Positions 8,725 through 17,547 are shown, counted from the first letter of the stretch. The stretch: 33,258 nucleotides of DNA from an uncultured Clostridia bacterium (GCA_947631405.1 CANRLC010000025.1:1-33258), one strand, 5' to 3'. Numbers and translations: made by a program. The notes: generated by a model from the sequence alone, not told the origin.

Positions 8725-9750
8725 ATGAGGACGAGAGTAGAGCCGGTGACCCCGGCGTCGCTGCGGGAGGCCGGGGCGCTCATCCGCGCAGGGGAACTGG
8801 TCGGCATGCCGACCGAGACGGTCTACGGGCTGGGCGCGAACGCGCTCGACGCGCGGGCCGTGCTGCGCGTCTTTGAGGCGAAGGGCCGCCCGGCGGACAA
8901 CCCGCTGATCGTACACGTCGCGGACAGGGACGCCATCCTGCCGCTGGTGCGAGAGATCCCGCTGGCGGCGGAGCGGCTCATGGACGCCTTCTGGCCGGGG
9001 CCGATGACGCTGGTGCTGCCCAAGGCGGATTGCATCCCCGACGCCGTGAGCGCCGGGCTTTCGACCGTGGGCATCCGCCTGCCGGGCAGCGAGGCCGCGC
9101 GCGCGCTCATCCGCGCGGCGGGACGGCCCATCGCCGCGCCGAGCGGCAACCGCAGCGGACGGCCCAGCCCGACGACCGCGGTACACATGCTGGAGGACAT
9201 GGACGGGCGCATCCCGCTCATCCTCGACGCGGGGCCGTGTGCGGTCGGCGTGGAGTCGAGCGTGATCGACGCGACGGGGCCGGTTCCCGTCATCCTGCGG
9301 CCGGGCGGCGTGACGCCGGAGATGGTCGCGCGCGTCGCGGGCGACGTGCGGGTCGATCCGCATGTGATGCGCCCGCTTAGCGAGGGCGAGACGGCGCGCT
9401 CGCCGGGCATGAAATACCGCCACTACGCGCCGAAGGCGAAGACCGTCGTCTACCGGGGCTTGGGTGCGCCGGAGGCGATCCGCCGCCGCTACGACGAGGC
9501 GGAGACGGCCGGCGAGCGCCCGGTGATTCTGGGGCTGAACGATCGCGGTTACGGCGCGAGGGCCTTTATCAGCCTTGGCGGCGCGGACAGGCCGCAGGAC
9601 GCGGCGGCCCGGCTGTTTTCCGCGCTGCGCGAGGCGGACGCGCGCGGCGCGACGCTGGCGCTGTGCGAGGCCGTGGACGAAAAAGGCATCGGGCTGGCCG
9701 TGATGAACCGCATGGGGCGCGCGGCGGGCTTTGACATCGTGGACGTATGA
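8725..9750 (+). CDS. tsaC: L-threonylcarbamoyladenylate synthase (Sua5 type)
   Basis: Makes threonylcarbamoyl-AMP from Thr, bicarbonate and ATP for the t6A37 modification of ANN-decoding tRNAs. The 341-residue product has the YrdC domain (residues ~10-200; PTETVYGLGANAL, KGRPADNPLIVHV, STVGIRLP, APSGNRSGRPSPT). It also has the C-terminal Sua5 domain joined by a linker containing SPGMKYRHYAPK, so it is the long Sua5/YwlC form rather than the short TsaC. The start at 8725 follows GAGGGA. The next gene starts within its stop (ATGA). Confidence 0.95.
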   Translation: MRTRVEPVTPASLREAGALIRAGELVGMPTETVYGLGANALDARAVLRVFEAKGRPADNPLIVHVADRDAILPLVREIPLAAERLMDAFWPGPMTLVLPKADCIPDAVSAGLSTVGIRLPGSEAARALIRAAGRPIAAPSGNRSGRPSPTTAVHMLEDMDGRIPLILDAGPCAVGVESSVIDATGPVPVILRPGGVTPEMVARVAGDVRVDPHVMRPLSEGETARSPGMKYRHYAPKAKTVVYRGLGAPEAIRRRYDEAETAGERPVILGLNDRGYGARAFISLGGADRPQDAAARLFSALREADARGATLALCEAVDEKGIGLAVMNRMGRAAGFDIVDV

Positions 9751-10235
9751 TCTGCCGCTGCTTTGAGCCGATCGCCGCGCCGGACGCGCGCGTGCTGATC
9801 GTCGGCTCCATGCCCAGCGTCCGATCCCTCGCCGCGGGGGAGTATTACGCGCACCCGAGAAACGCCTTCTGGCCGATGCTCTTTGAGCTTTTGGGCGAGG
9901 AGCCGAGCGGGGATTACGCGCGCAAGCGGGAACTCATCTTGTCCCATCATCTGGCGCTGTGGGACGCGGCGGCGCTGTGCGAGCGCGAGGGGAGCCTCGA
10001 CAGCGACATGAAGGACGCCGTGCTCAACGACTTTGCGCCGCTGTACGCGCGCTGCCCGGGGATCAAGGCGGCGCTATGCAACGGAGGCACGGCGTACAAT
10101 CTGTTTTCAAAGAGCGGCGCGGCGGGCGTTTCCCGCGCGCTGCGCCTGCCGAGCACCAGCCCGGCGTACACGCTGCCCTACGCGCGCAAGCGCGAAGCGT
10201 GGGGCGAGGCGCTGCGCGAGGCGGGCATCCTTTGA
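9747..10235 (+). CDS. DNA-deoxyinosine glycosylase (UDG superfamily, family 6-like)
   Basis: Predicted base-excision repair enzyme that removes hypoxanthine arising from adenine deamination. The 162-residue product has the N-terminal active-site region LIVGSMPSVRSL, then YYAHPRNAFWPML, and near the C-terminus LPSTSPAY, in the order seen in hypoxanthine-DNA glycosylases of the UDG superfamily. The length fits (about 160-170). Its start overlaps the tsaC stop by 4 bp. A uracil/mismatch (Mug-like) activity cannot be excluded. Confidence 0.85.
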   Translation: MICRCFEPIAAPDARVLIVGSMPSVRSLAAGEYYAHPRNAFWPMLFELLGEEPSGDYARKRELILSHHLALWDAAALCEREGSLDSDMKDAVLNDFAPLYARCPGIKAALCNGGTAYNLFSKSGAAGVSRALRLPSTSPAYTLPYARKREAWGEALREAGIL

Positions 10236-10263
10236 CGCGAAACGAACGGGGGAGGAAAAGAGC

Positions 10264-11589
10264 ATGAACATGGTGGACGTCATCCTCAAAAAGAAGGAGG
10301 GCGGGGCGCTTTCGACCGAGGAGATCCGCGCCTTTGCGCGCGGCGCGGCCGACGGCAGCGTGCCCGATTACCAGCTCGCGGCGCTGCTGATGGCGATCTG
10401 CTTTCGCGGCATGGACGCGCGCGAGACGACCGACCTGACGATGGAGATGATGCGCTCGGGCAGCGTGGTCGATCTCTCCTCCATCGACGGCGTGTGCGTG
10501 GACAAGCACTCCACCGGCGGCGTCGGCGACACGACGACGCTCGTGCTCGTGCCGCTGGCCGCCGCGTGCGGCGCGAAGGTTGCCAAAATCTCCGGGCGCG
10601 GGCTGGGCCACACCGGCGGCACGCTCGACAAGCTGGAGAGCATCCCCGGCTGCTCCGTCGAGGAGAGCGAGGAGGCGTTCATCCGGCAGGTGAAGGAGAT
10701 CGGCTGCGCCGTGATCGGCCAGAGCCGCGACCTGTGCCCGGCGGACAAGGCGCTCTACGCGCTGCGCGACGTCACCGGGACGGTCGGCTGCGTGCCGCTG
10801 ATCGCGTCGAGCATCGTCTCCAAAAAGCTCGCCAGCGGCGCGGGCGCGATCGTGCTGGACGTGAAGACCGGAAGCGGCGCGCTCATGCGCACGCTGGAGG
10901 AATCCATCGCTCTGGCGCGCGCGATGGTGGACATCGGCGCGCAGGCGGGGCGGCCCATCCTCGCGCTGGTCACGGGCATGGATCAGCCGCTGGGCACGCA
11001 CGTCGGAAACGCGCTGGAGGTCAAGGAGGCCATCGACATCCTCGCCGGGCGCGCGGGCGGCGACCTGCTGACCGTGTCGCTGGAGCTGGGCGGGCGGATG
11101 CTCGTCGCGGCGGGCCTCGCGCGGGACGTGGCGGACGGCAAGGCGCGCATGACGGCGGCGCTCGAGAGCGGCGCGGGGCTGCGCAAGCTCGCCGAGATGA
11201 TCGCCGCGCAGGGCGGGGACGCGCGCGTGTGCGAGGACGTCTCGCGCCTGCCGCAGGCCAAACACCTGATCGACGTGCCTGCGCCCCAAAGCGGCTACGT
11301 CTCCGCGATGGACACGACGGCCATCGGCTACATCGCGCAGGACATGGGCGCGGGGCGCAAGCGCAAGACCGACGTCATCGACCCGGCGGTCGGGCTGGTG
11401 ATGCGCGCGCGGCTGGGCGAGCGCGTGGAGGCCGGGCAGCCGCTGTGTACCCTGCATCTGAACGACGCCTCTCAGGCGGAGGCGCTCGCTGCGCGCATGC
11501 GCTCCGCCGTCACGATCGCAAAGGAGCGAGCGGCGCTGCCGCCGCTCGTCTACGCAGCCGTGTCGCCCGAGGGCGTCGAGCGCGCGTGA
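10264..11589 (+). CDS. pdp: Pyrimidine-nucleoside phosphorylase
   Basis: Phosphorolysis of uridine and thymidine/deoxyuridine to the free base and (deoxy)ribose-1-phosphate in pyrimidine salvage. The 441-residue product has the family pattern throughout: MNMVDVILKKKEGGALSTEEI, the phosphate-binding KHSTGGVGDTTTL from residue 81, SGRGLGHTGGTLDKLE, DVKTGSGA and the C-terminal domain with VGLVMRARLGERVEAGQPL. The ATG at 10264 follows GGGGGAGGAAAAG. It is separated from the glycosylase by only 28 bp and probably belongs to the same transcript. Thymidine phosphorylase (deoA) is the closest alternative name. Confidence 0.94.
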   Translation: MNMVDVILKKKEGGALSTEEIRAFARGAADGSVPDYQLAALLMAICFRGMDARETTDLTMEMMRSGSVVDLSSIDGVCVDKHSTGGVGDTTTLVLVPLAAACGAKVAKISGRGLGHTGGTLDKLESIPGCSVEESEEAFIRQVKEIGCAVIGQSRDLCPADKALYALRDVTGTVGCVPLIASSIVSKKLASGAGAIVLDVKTGSGALMRTLEESIALARAMVDIGAQAGRPILALVTGMDQPLGTHVGNALEVKEAIDILAGRAGGDLLTVSLELGGRMLVAAGLARDVADGKARMTAALESGAGLRKLAEMIAAQGGDARVCEDVSRLPQAKHLIDVPAPQSGYVSAMDTTAIGYIAQDMGAGRKRKTDVIDPAVGLVMRARLGERVEAGQPLCTLHLNDASQAEALAARMRSAVTIAKERAALPPLVYAAVSPEGVERA

Positions 11590-11608
11590 TCTGATCTTGA
11601 TCTGATCT
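11587..11608 (+). repeat. Tandem 11-mer at the end of pdp
   Basis: TGATCTGATCT occurs twice in direct succession; the first copy contains the pdp stop codon. No terminator is seen, so it may simply be a slippage product. Confidence 0.6.
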
Positions 11609-11636
11609 CTTGAAAGGAACCCCATTTTCGGAACGT

Positions 11637-13403
11637 ATGAAGAAACAGAAAAACACGGGCCGCAGAACGAAGCTGCTGCTGCGCCACCTGCGGCCCGCCG
11701 CTTCGGCGTTCGCGCTGGGCATCGGCGCGTCGCTCGTCTCGACGCTGCTGCGCACGCTCTTCACGCAGGTCATCCGCTTTACCGTGGATACCGCGCTGCT
11801 GGGCGACGGCGCGGGCGTATCCGCGCCCCGGCTGCTGCTGGAGGCGTGTACGTTTGCGGCGCTGGTCGCGCTGCTGGAATTCATCGCCGGGTTCGTGCAG
11901 GACAGCAACCTGCCCAAGGCGTCCGAGCGGTTCGTCAAGTCGCTGCGGGACGCGCTCTACAGGCATATCCAGCGCCTGCCGTACAGCTGGCACGTCGAGC
12001 ATTCCACGGGCGACGTCATCCAGCGCTGCACGGCGGACGTCGAGGTTGTGCGCGCGTTTGTGGTGGAGCAGCTCTTGACGCTGGTGAGCACGGTGTTCTT
12101 TATCGCCGTCTACGCGAGCGTCATGTTTTCGATGAACGGACGGCTGGCCGTGGTGGCGTTTGCGTTCATGCCGGTGATCGTGGCGACCTCCGCGATCTTC
12201 TTTTCACGCATCTCCAAGCACTTTCAGGAGGCCGACGAGGCCGAGGGCGCGCTTTCCGCCGACATTCAGGAGAACCTGACGGGCGTGCGCGTCGTGCGCG
12301 CGTTCGGGCGCGAGCGCGCGGAGCTGGAGAAGTTCCGAGTCAAGAACCAGCGCTTCACCGACCTGTGGATCCGCGTCGGGCACATGATGACGGCCTTCTG
12401 GTCGATAAACGACGTGTTCAGCGCGGCGCAGCTGCTCTGCGTCATCCTGCTGGGCGTGCGCATGTGCGTGGGCGGCGCGCTCTCGCCGGGCACATATCTC
12501 GCGTTTGTCAGCTACACCTCGCAGCTCACATGGCCCGTGCGTCAGCTGGGCCGCGTGCTCTCGGAGATGAGCAAGGCCGGCGTGTCCATCGACCGCCTGC
12601 TCTACATCCTCGAGGCGGAGCCGGAGCAGGAGCCGGAGCGCCCGAAGGCCGCCGATCTCAGCGGCGAGATTCGCTTTGAGCACGTCAGCTTTTCCTATGG
12701 AAGGACGCCCGTGCTGCGCGACGTCAGCTTTTCCGTGCCCGGCGGCGGAACGCTGGGCATCCTCGGCGAGACGGGCAGCGGCAAGAGCACGGCGGCGCTG
12801 CTGCTGGCGCGCCTCTACGACCCGGACGAGGGCCGCGTGACCATCGGCGGCGTGGACGTGCGCGAGATGGACCCGCGCGCGCTGCGCCGCGGCGTGGGCG
12901 TCGTATTGCAGGAGCCGTTCCTGTTCTCGCGGACGCTGCGCGAGAACATCGCCATCGCGCGCGAGGACGCGACGCCGGAGGAGATCGACGCCGCCGTGCG
13001 GGACGCCTGCCTGCAGGACGCCGTATCGGAATTCAAGGACGGGCTGGAGACCGTCGTCGGCGAGCGCGGCGTGACGCTCTCCGGCGGGCAGAAACAGCGC
13101 GCCGCCATCGCCAGAACGCTGCTCACGCGCGCGCCGATCATGGTCTTTGACGACGCGCTCTCCGCCGTAGACGCGAAGACGGACGCGGCCATCCGCGCGC
13201 GGCTTCGCGAGGCGGCGGGCAGCGCGACGCTCGTGCTCATCGCGCACCGCGTGGCGACGCTGGCGGACGCGGACGAGATCATCGTGCTGGAGGACGGGCG
13301 CGTCGTCGAGCGCGGCACGCATGCGGAGCTGATGGCCAAGGGCGGCGTCTACGCGCGCGTGGCCGCGATGCAGTCCGCCGAGGGAGAGGAGGGCGCGCAA
13401 TGA
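11637..13403 (+). CDS. ABC exporter half-transporter, subunit with degenerate ATPase site
   Basis: 588 residues: six membrane segments (type IV/MsbA-like exporter fold, ~20-320) followed by a nucleotide-binding domain. Walker A is GETGSGKST (377-385), the Q-loop VVLQEPF, the signature LSGGQ (481-485), and Walker B reads MVFDDALSAVD, with Asp506 where the catalytic Glu normally sits. That substitution and the canonical signature match one half of heterodimeric exporters such as TM287/288 or BmrCD. The ATG at 11637 is 17 nt past AAAGGAA, a long spacing; a TTG at 11610 is the only upstream alternative. It is coupled to the partner gene by ATGA overlap. The substrate is unknown (multidrug or lipid/peptide export possible). 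Confidence 0.92.
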   Translation: MKKQKNTGRRTKLLLRHLRPAASAFALGIGASLVSTLLRTLFTQVIRFTVDTALLGDGAGVSAPRLLLEACTFAALVALLEFIAGFVQDSNLPKASERFVKSLRDALYRHIQRLPYSWHVEHSTGDVIQRCTADVEVVRAFVVEQLLTLVSTVFFIAVYASVMFSMNGRLAVVAFAFMPVIVATSAIFFSRISKHFQEADEAEGALSADIQENLTGVRVVRAFGRERAELEKFRVKNQRFTDLWIRVGHMMTAFWSINDVFSAAQLLCVILLGVRMCVGGALSPGTYLAFVSYTSQLTWPVRQLGRVLSEMSKAGVSIDRLLYILEAEPEQEPERPKAADLSGEIRFEHVSFSYGRTPVLRDVSFSVPGGGTLGILGETGSGKSTAALLLARLYDPDEGRVTIGGVDVREMDPRALRRGVGVVLQEPFLFSRTLRENIAIAREDATPEEIDAAVRDACLQDAVSEFKDGLETVVGERGVTLSGGQKQRAAIARTLLTRAPIMVFDDALSAVDAKTDAAIRARLREAAGSATLVLIAHRVATLADADEIIVLEDGRVVERGTHAELMAKGGVYARVAAMQSAEGEEGAQ

Positions 13404-15229
13404 GTGAACAAAAAAGGCGCGCGGACTTCTCGCTCGCCCCGTGGAAGCGGCTGCTGCCGTTTTACCGCCGTTACCGGGGCCTGATCGCGATCGTGCTGGT
13501 GAGCAACGTGCTGATCGCCGCGGGGGATTTCCTGCTGCCGCTTCTGCAGGCGGAGGCGGTCGACGCCTTCATCATGACGGGGACGCTCGCGGGCCTCGGC
13601 GCCTATGTGGCGCGGTATCTCGCCGTCGTGGCGATGGAGCTTGCGGCGCTGGTCGTCAACTTCCTGGGCGCGATGCGGCTGGAGATGTGCGCCGGGCGGG
13701 ACATGAAGGAGGGCTGCTTTGTCAACCTGCAAAGGCTCTCCCTCGATTACTACAATGTGACCAGCGCGGGACATACGCTCTCGCGCGTGATGAGCGACAC
13801 CAACCGCATCGCGAGCAACTGCGCGTGGGCCATCCCGGACGGCGCGTGGAGCCTCGCGTATATCCTCGGCGTGTACGCCGTGATGTTCCGCCTCTCGCCG
13901 TCGCTGGCGCTGACGCTGGCGGCGCTCGCCCCGCTGGTCGCGGCGCTGACGTTCTACTTCCAGCGGCGGCTCATCGCGCTCAACCGCGACGTGCGCGCGC
14001 AGCATTCCAAGATCACCTCCGGCTACAACGAGGGGATCATGGGCGCGAAGACGAGCAAGACGATGGCGCTGGAGGAGAGGCTTTCCAGCGAGTTCTCCGA
14101 GACGACGGCGCGGGCCGCGCGCGCGGGCATCCTGCACGGGCGGATGCGCGCGATCTATGTGCCGCTGGTCGTCTTCTGCGGCGCGCTGGGCGCGAGCGCG
14201 ACGCTCCTGCGCGGCGGGCGCATGGTGCTGCTGGGCGCGCTGAGCCTCGGCACGCTCAGCGCCTTCATGACCTACGCGCTGAGCCTCTTTCAGAACTTCC
14301 GCCAGCTCGCGAGCGACATCTCGCTGATCATCTCCATGCAGGCGAATGTGGAGCGCGTGGCGGAGCTGCTGACCGAGACGCCGACCGTGCGCGATACGCC
14401 CGAGATCGAGGCGAAGTACGGCGACAGCCTGAACCCCAAGCGGGAAAACTGGGAGCCGATGCACGGCGACGTGGAGTTTGACGACGTGTCGTTCCACTAC
14501 GTCGAGGGCGGCGAGGAGGTGCTCTCGCACTTCAACCTGAAGGTGCCGCAGGGCGACACCGTCGCCATCGTCGGCGAGACGGGCGCGGGCAAGAGCACGC
14601 TGGTCAACCTCGTCTGCCGCTTCTTTGAGCCGACGGCGGGCCGCGTGCTGATCGACGGGCGCGACGTGCGCGAGCGCAGCCAGCTCTGGCTGCACAGCCA
14701 CATCGGCTATGTGCTGCAGGAGCCGCACCTGTTTTCCGGCTCCATCCGAGAGAACATCCGCTACGGCCGCCCGGACGCCACGGACGAGGAGGTCGAGGAG
14801 GCGGCGCGCGCCGTATCCGCCGACCGCGTGGCGGCCAAGCTGCCCGACGGCTACGACGCCGACGTGGGCGAATGCGGCGACAAGCTCTCCACCGGGGAAA
14901 AGCAGCTGATCTCGTTCGCGCGCGCCGTGCTGGCGAAGCCGCGCATCTTCGTGCTCGACGAGGCGACCAGCTCCGTGGACACGGAGACCGAGCAGGCCAT
15001 CCAGCGGGCGACGCGCACGCTGATGCAGGGCACGACCTCCTTTGTGATCGCGCACAGGCTTTCGACCATCCGGCAGGCGGACGTCATCCTCGTGATCGAC
15101 CACGGAAAGATCGTCGAGCGCGGCACGCACGAGGAGCTGCTCGCCCTCGGCGGCGCGTACTACGAGCTGTACACCACGCAGCTGAGCCGGCAGGAAAGGC
15201 CGGGCCAAGCGCGTGAAAGAAGGCCTTGA
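13400..15229 (+). CDS. ABC exporter half-transporter, catalytic subunit
   Basis: 609 residues, partner of the preceding gene. A transmembrane domain (~25-330) is followed by an ABC domain with Walker A GETGAGKST from residue 392, Walker B FVLDEATSSVD with catalytic Glu521, and the switch motif AHRLS. Its signature is altered to LSTGE (496-500) instead of LSGGQ. In the heterodimer, its Walker motifs plus the partner's LSGGQ would form the active site. The partner's Asp506 plus this LSTGE would form the degenerate one. The thrS promoter's -35 box overlaps the stop codon. Confidence 0.93.
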   Translation: MSEQKRRADFSLAPWKRLLPFYRRYRGLIAIVLVSNVLIAAGDFLLPLLQAEAVDAFIMTGTLAGLGAYVARYLAVVAMELAALVVNFLGAMRLEMCAGRDMKEGCFVNLQRLSLDYYNVTSAGHTLSRVMSDTNRIASNCAWAIPDGAWSLAYILGVYAVMFRLSPSLALTLAALAPLVAALTFYFQRRLIALNRDVRAQHSKITSGYNEGIMGAKTSKTMALEERLSSEFSETTARAARAGILHGRMRAIYVPLVVFCGALGASATLLRGGRMVLLGALSLGTLSAFMTYALSLFQNFRQLASDISLIISMQANVERVAELLTETPTVRDTPEIEAKYGDSLNPKRENWEPMHGDVEFDDVSFHYVEGGEEVLSHFNLKVPQGDTVAIVGETGAGKSTLVNLVCRFFEPTAGRVLIDGRDVRERSQLWLHSHIGYVLQEPHLFSGSIRENIRYGRPDATDEEVEEAARAVSADRVAAKLPDGYDADVGECGDKLSTGEKQLISFARAVLAKPRIFVLDEATSSVDTETEQAIQRATRTLMQGTTSFVIAHRLSTIRQADVILVIDHGKIVERGTHEELLALGGAYYELYTTQLSRQERPGQARERRP

Positions 15230-15254
15230 CTTTTTCGGCGTTTCGCCGTATACT
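15226..15254 (+). promoter_or_regulatory. Sigma-A promoter of thrS
   Basis: TTGACT (15226-15231) and TATACT (15249-15254) are separated by 17 bp. The -35 box contains the stop codon of the ABC gene, so the thrS unit begins with no gap. Confidence 0.82.
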
Positions 15255-15257
15255 GTG

Positions 15258-15470
15258 CTTGCCTGAAGCGACGAAGAAGAGTACCCTCGCCGATGCCCTT
15301 CCAAGAGAGGCGCGCCTTGGCTGCGAGCGCGCTGTGGGGCGGCGGGGCGAAGACCGCCTTCCGATCGGGCCGCGCGGCGCGCGATAGAGCGCCAAAGAGC
15401 ATCAATCAGGGTGGAACCACGGGCTGAAGACTGCGCTCGTCCCTCGAATCACACGAGGGACGAGTTTTTT
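15258..15470 (+). promoter_or_regulatory. T-box riboswitch controlling thrS
   Basis: The conserved T-box sequence AGGGTGGAACCACGGG is at 15408-15423. It precedes a terminator with an 11-bp perfect stem, CTCGTCCCTCG (15436-15446) with CGAGGGACGAG (15454-15464), followed by six T residues. Upstream lie Stem I-like elements (GAAGAAGAGTA near 15274-15284 and AGAGAGG near 15304). A plausible Thr specifier, ACC at 15353-15355, sits after GGCGAAG as in other T-boxes; this placement is inferred. Uncharged tRNA-Thr would stabilise the antiterminator and allow thrS transcription. Confidence 0.93.
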
Positions 15471-15496
15471 GGCTCCGTCCGGGATCGTCAGCAGTG

Positions 15497-15515
15497 AACA
15501 GACCGAAGGTCTGTT
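15497..15515 (+). repeat. CAGACC/GGTCTG hairpin in the thrS leader
   Basis: AACAGACC and GGTCTGTT form a perfect 8-bp stem with a GAA loop between the T-box terminator and the thrS start. Very similar hairpins occur twice in the adhesin leader (19383-19402 and 19541-19555). Confidence 0.7.
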
Positions 15516-15568
15516 TGTGCTCCGCGCGGCGCAAGGGCGCGGGCGGAGCGGCGAAAGGGAGGAAGAGC

Positions 15569-17332
15569 ATGAAGATCATCTACAAGGACGGCACAGTCGC
15601 CGAGTGCCCGCAGGACGAGGAACTGCACGTTCTGCGCCACACGGCGGCGCACATCCTCGCGCAGGCGGTGAAGCGGCTTTACCCGCAGGCGCGCTTTGCC
15701 TACGGCCCGGCGACGGAGAAGGGCTTCTATTACGACGTCGATCTGGGCGAGACGAAGCTCTCGGACGAGGATTTTCCCAAGATCGAGGCCGAGATGGCCA
15801 AGATCGTCAAGGAGAATCTGCCGATCAAGCCGTTTGTGCTCTCGCGCGCGGACGCGATCAAGCTGATGCAGGAGCGCGGCGAGATCTACAAGGTGGAGCA
15901 CATCGGCGACCTGCCCGAGGACGCCGAGCTGAGCTTCTACCAGCAGGGCGAGTACATCGACATGTGCGTCGGCCCGCACCTCACCTACACCAAGGCGCTC
16001 AAGGCGTTCAAGCTCACGCAGCTCTCCGGAGCGTACTGGAAGAACGACAAGGACAACATCATGCTCACCCGCATCGGCGGCATCGCGTTCCGCAATGCGG
16101 ACGAATTGCAGGAATACCTCAAGCTGCTTGAGGAGGCCGAGCGGCGCGATCATCGCCGCATCGGCAAGGAGATGGGCCTGTTCATGCTCTGCGACGAGGG
16201 GCCGGGCTTCCCCTTCTTCCTGCCCAAGGGCATGGCCGTGCGCAACGCGCTGATCGACTACTGGCGCGACATCCACTTTGAGAACAACTACGTCGAGGTG
16301 TCCACGCCGCTGATCATGAACCGCCATCTCTGGGAGACGAGCGGCCACTGGGATCACTACAAGGACAACATGTACGCCACCAAGATCGACGGCGAGGACT
16401 ACTGCATCAAGCCCATGAACTGCCCCGGCGGCGTCATGGTCTACCGCAGCCAGCCCCACAGCTACCGCGAGCTGCCGATGCGCGTGGGCGAGCTGGGCCT
16501 CGTCCACCGGCACGAGCTGAAGGGCGCGCTGCACGGCCTGTTCCGCGTGCGCTGCTTCACGCAGGACGACGCGCACATCTTCATGCGGCCCGACCAGATC
16601 GAAAGCGAGATCATCGGCGTGGTGGGGCTGATCGATCAGGTGTACAAGAAGTTCGGCTTTGACTACTTCGTCGAGCTGTCCACACGCCCCGAGGACAGCA
16701 TGGGCAGCGATGAGGACTGGGAGGCCGCGACCAACGGCCTCAAGGGCGCGCTGGAAAAGCTCGGCCTGCCCTACATCGTCAACGAGGGCGACGGCGCGTT
16801 CTACGGCCCCAAGATCGACTTCCACCTGCGCGACTGCCTCGGGCGCACCTGGCAGTGCGGCACCATCCAGCTCGACTTCCAGATGCCGCTCAACTTCGGC
16901 CTCGAATACGTCGATGAGGACGGCTCGCGCAAGCGCCCGATCATGATTCACCGCGTGTGCTACGGCTCCATCGAGCGGTTTATCGGCATCCTCACCGAGC
17001 ACTTCGCCGGAAAATTCCCGACGTGGCTCGCGCCCGTGCAGGTGAAGGTGCTGCCCGTGTCCGACAAGAGCCTCGATTACGCGCGCGGCGTCTACGAGGC
17101 GCTGCGCAAGGCGAAGATCCGCTGCGAGCTGGACACCCGCAACGAGAAGATCGGCTACAAGATCCGCGAGGCGCGGCAGGTCGATCGCGTGCCGTACATG
17201 CTCATCCTCGGCGAAAAGGAGGTTGCCTCCGGCGACGTCTCCGCGCGCGTGCGCGAGACCGATCAGACCGAGACGATGAGCCTCAATGCGTTCATCGCGC
17301 GGGTGAAGAAGGAGATCGAGGAGCGCGCCTGA
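15569..17332 (+). CDS. thrS: Threonyl-tRNA synthetase lacking most of the TGS domain
   Basis: Charges tRNA-Thr. The 587-residue product has the second editing domain with HTAAH at residues 24-28 and CVGPHL, then the class II core with NCPGG (zinc ligand Cys285), the motif 2 region LVHRHELKGALHGLFRVR, TQDDAHIF and MIHRVCYGSIERFIGIL, and a C-terminal anticodon-binding domain. In E. coli the editing His pair is at 73/77 and the zinc Cys at 334, so this protein is about 49 residues shorter at the N-terminus; only some 20 residues (MKIIYKDGTVAECP) remain of a TGS domain. The ATG at 15569 follows AAAGGGAGG. An upstream in-frame start at 15494 would add no TGS-like sequence. Confidence 0.95.
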   Translation: MKIIYKDGTVAECPQDEELHVLRHTAAHILAQAVKRLYPQARFAYGPATEKGFYYDVDLGETKLSDEDFPKIEAEMAKIVKENLPIKPFVLSRADAIKLMQERGEIYKVEHIGDLPEDAELSFYQQGEYIDMCVGPHLTYTKALKAFKLTQLSGAYWKNDKDNIMLTRIGGIAFRNADELQEYLKLLEEAERRDHRRIGKEMGLFMLCDEGPGFPFFLPKGMAVRNALIDYWRDIHFENNYVEVSTPLIMNRHLWETSGHWDHYKDNMYATKIDGEDYCIKPMNCPGGVMVYRSQPHSYRELPMRVGELGLVHRHELKGALHGLFRVRCFTQDDAHIFMRPDQIESEIIGVVGLIDQVYKKFGFDYFVELSTRPEDSMGSDEDWEAATNGLKGALEKLGLPYIVNEGDGAFYGPKIDFHLRDCLGRTWQCGTIQLDFQMPLNFGLEYVDEDGSRKRPIMIHRVCYGSIERFIGILTEHFAGKFPTWLAPVQVKVLPVSDKSLDYARGVYEALRKAKIRCELDTRNEKIGYKIREARQVDRVPYMLILGEKEVASGDVSARVRETDQTETMSLNAFIARVKKEIEERA

Positions 17333-17364
17333 CGGAAAAATATGGCTCGGGATACAAAAAGCGC

Positions 17365-17393
17365 TTGACAAACGGGCCGCTTTATCGTACAAT
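17365..17393 (+). promoter_or_regulatory. Sigma-A promoter of infC-rpmI-rplT
   Basis: TTGACA (17365-17370) and TACAAT (17388-17393) are separated by 17 bp, 33 bp past the thrS stop. Confidence 0.85.
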
Positions 17394-17399
17394 ACCCTA

Positions 17400-17504
17400 G
17401 TACGAAGTAGAAGCCGCCCGCTTCTCGCCCGGCGACCCGCGTTGCCGTGGCACATGGCATGCTTTTTGCGCAGCAGGAGCGGGCAGGTTTGCCCGCTCCT
17501 TTTT
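17400..17504 (+). promoter_or_regulatory. infC leader attenuator (L20-leader type)
   Basis: The terminator stem AGGAGCGGGCA (17475-17485) with TGCCCGCTCCT (17490-17500) is a perfect 11-bp hairpin followed by T residues. Upstream, GCCCGCTTCT (17416-17425) can pair with AGGAGCGGGC of the terminator's left arm over 10 bp with one G-U. That gives a mutually exclusive antiterminator. In Firmicutes such leaders are bound by L20 to repress the operon; that L20 acts here is inferred from gene content. Confidence 0.85.
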
Positions 17505-17547
17505 GCACGCTGTGCAAGACAGAACTTGGAGGTGTATCGCTAAAAAC

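Noticed and set aside
11610-11636. TTG start for the first ABC gene
   Set aside because: It lies upstream of the only purine-rich ribosome binding site; the ATG at 11637 is preferred despite the long spacing.
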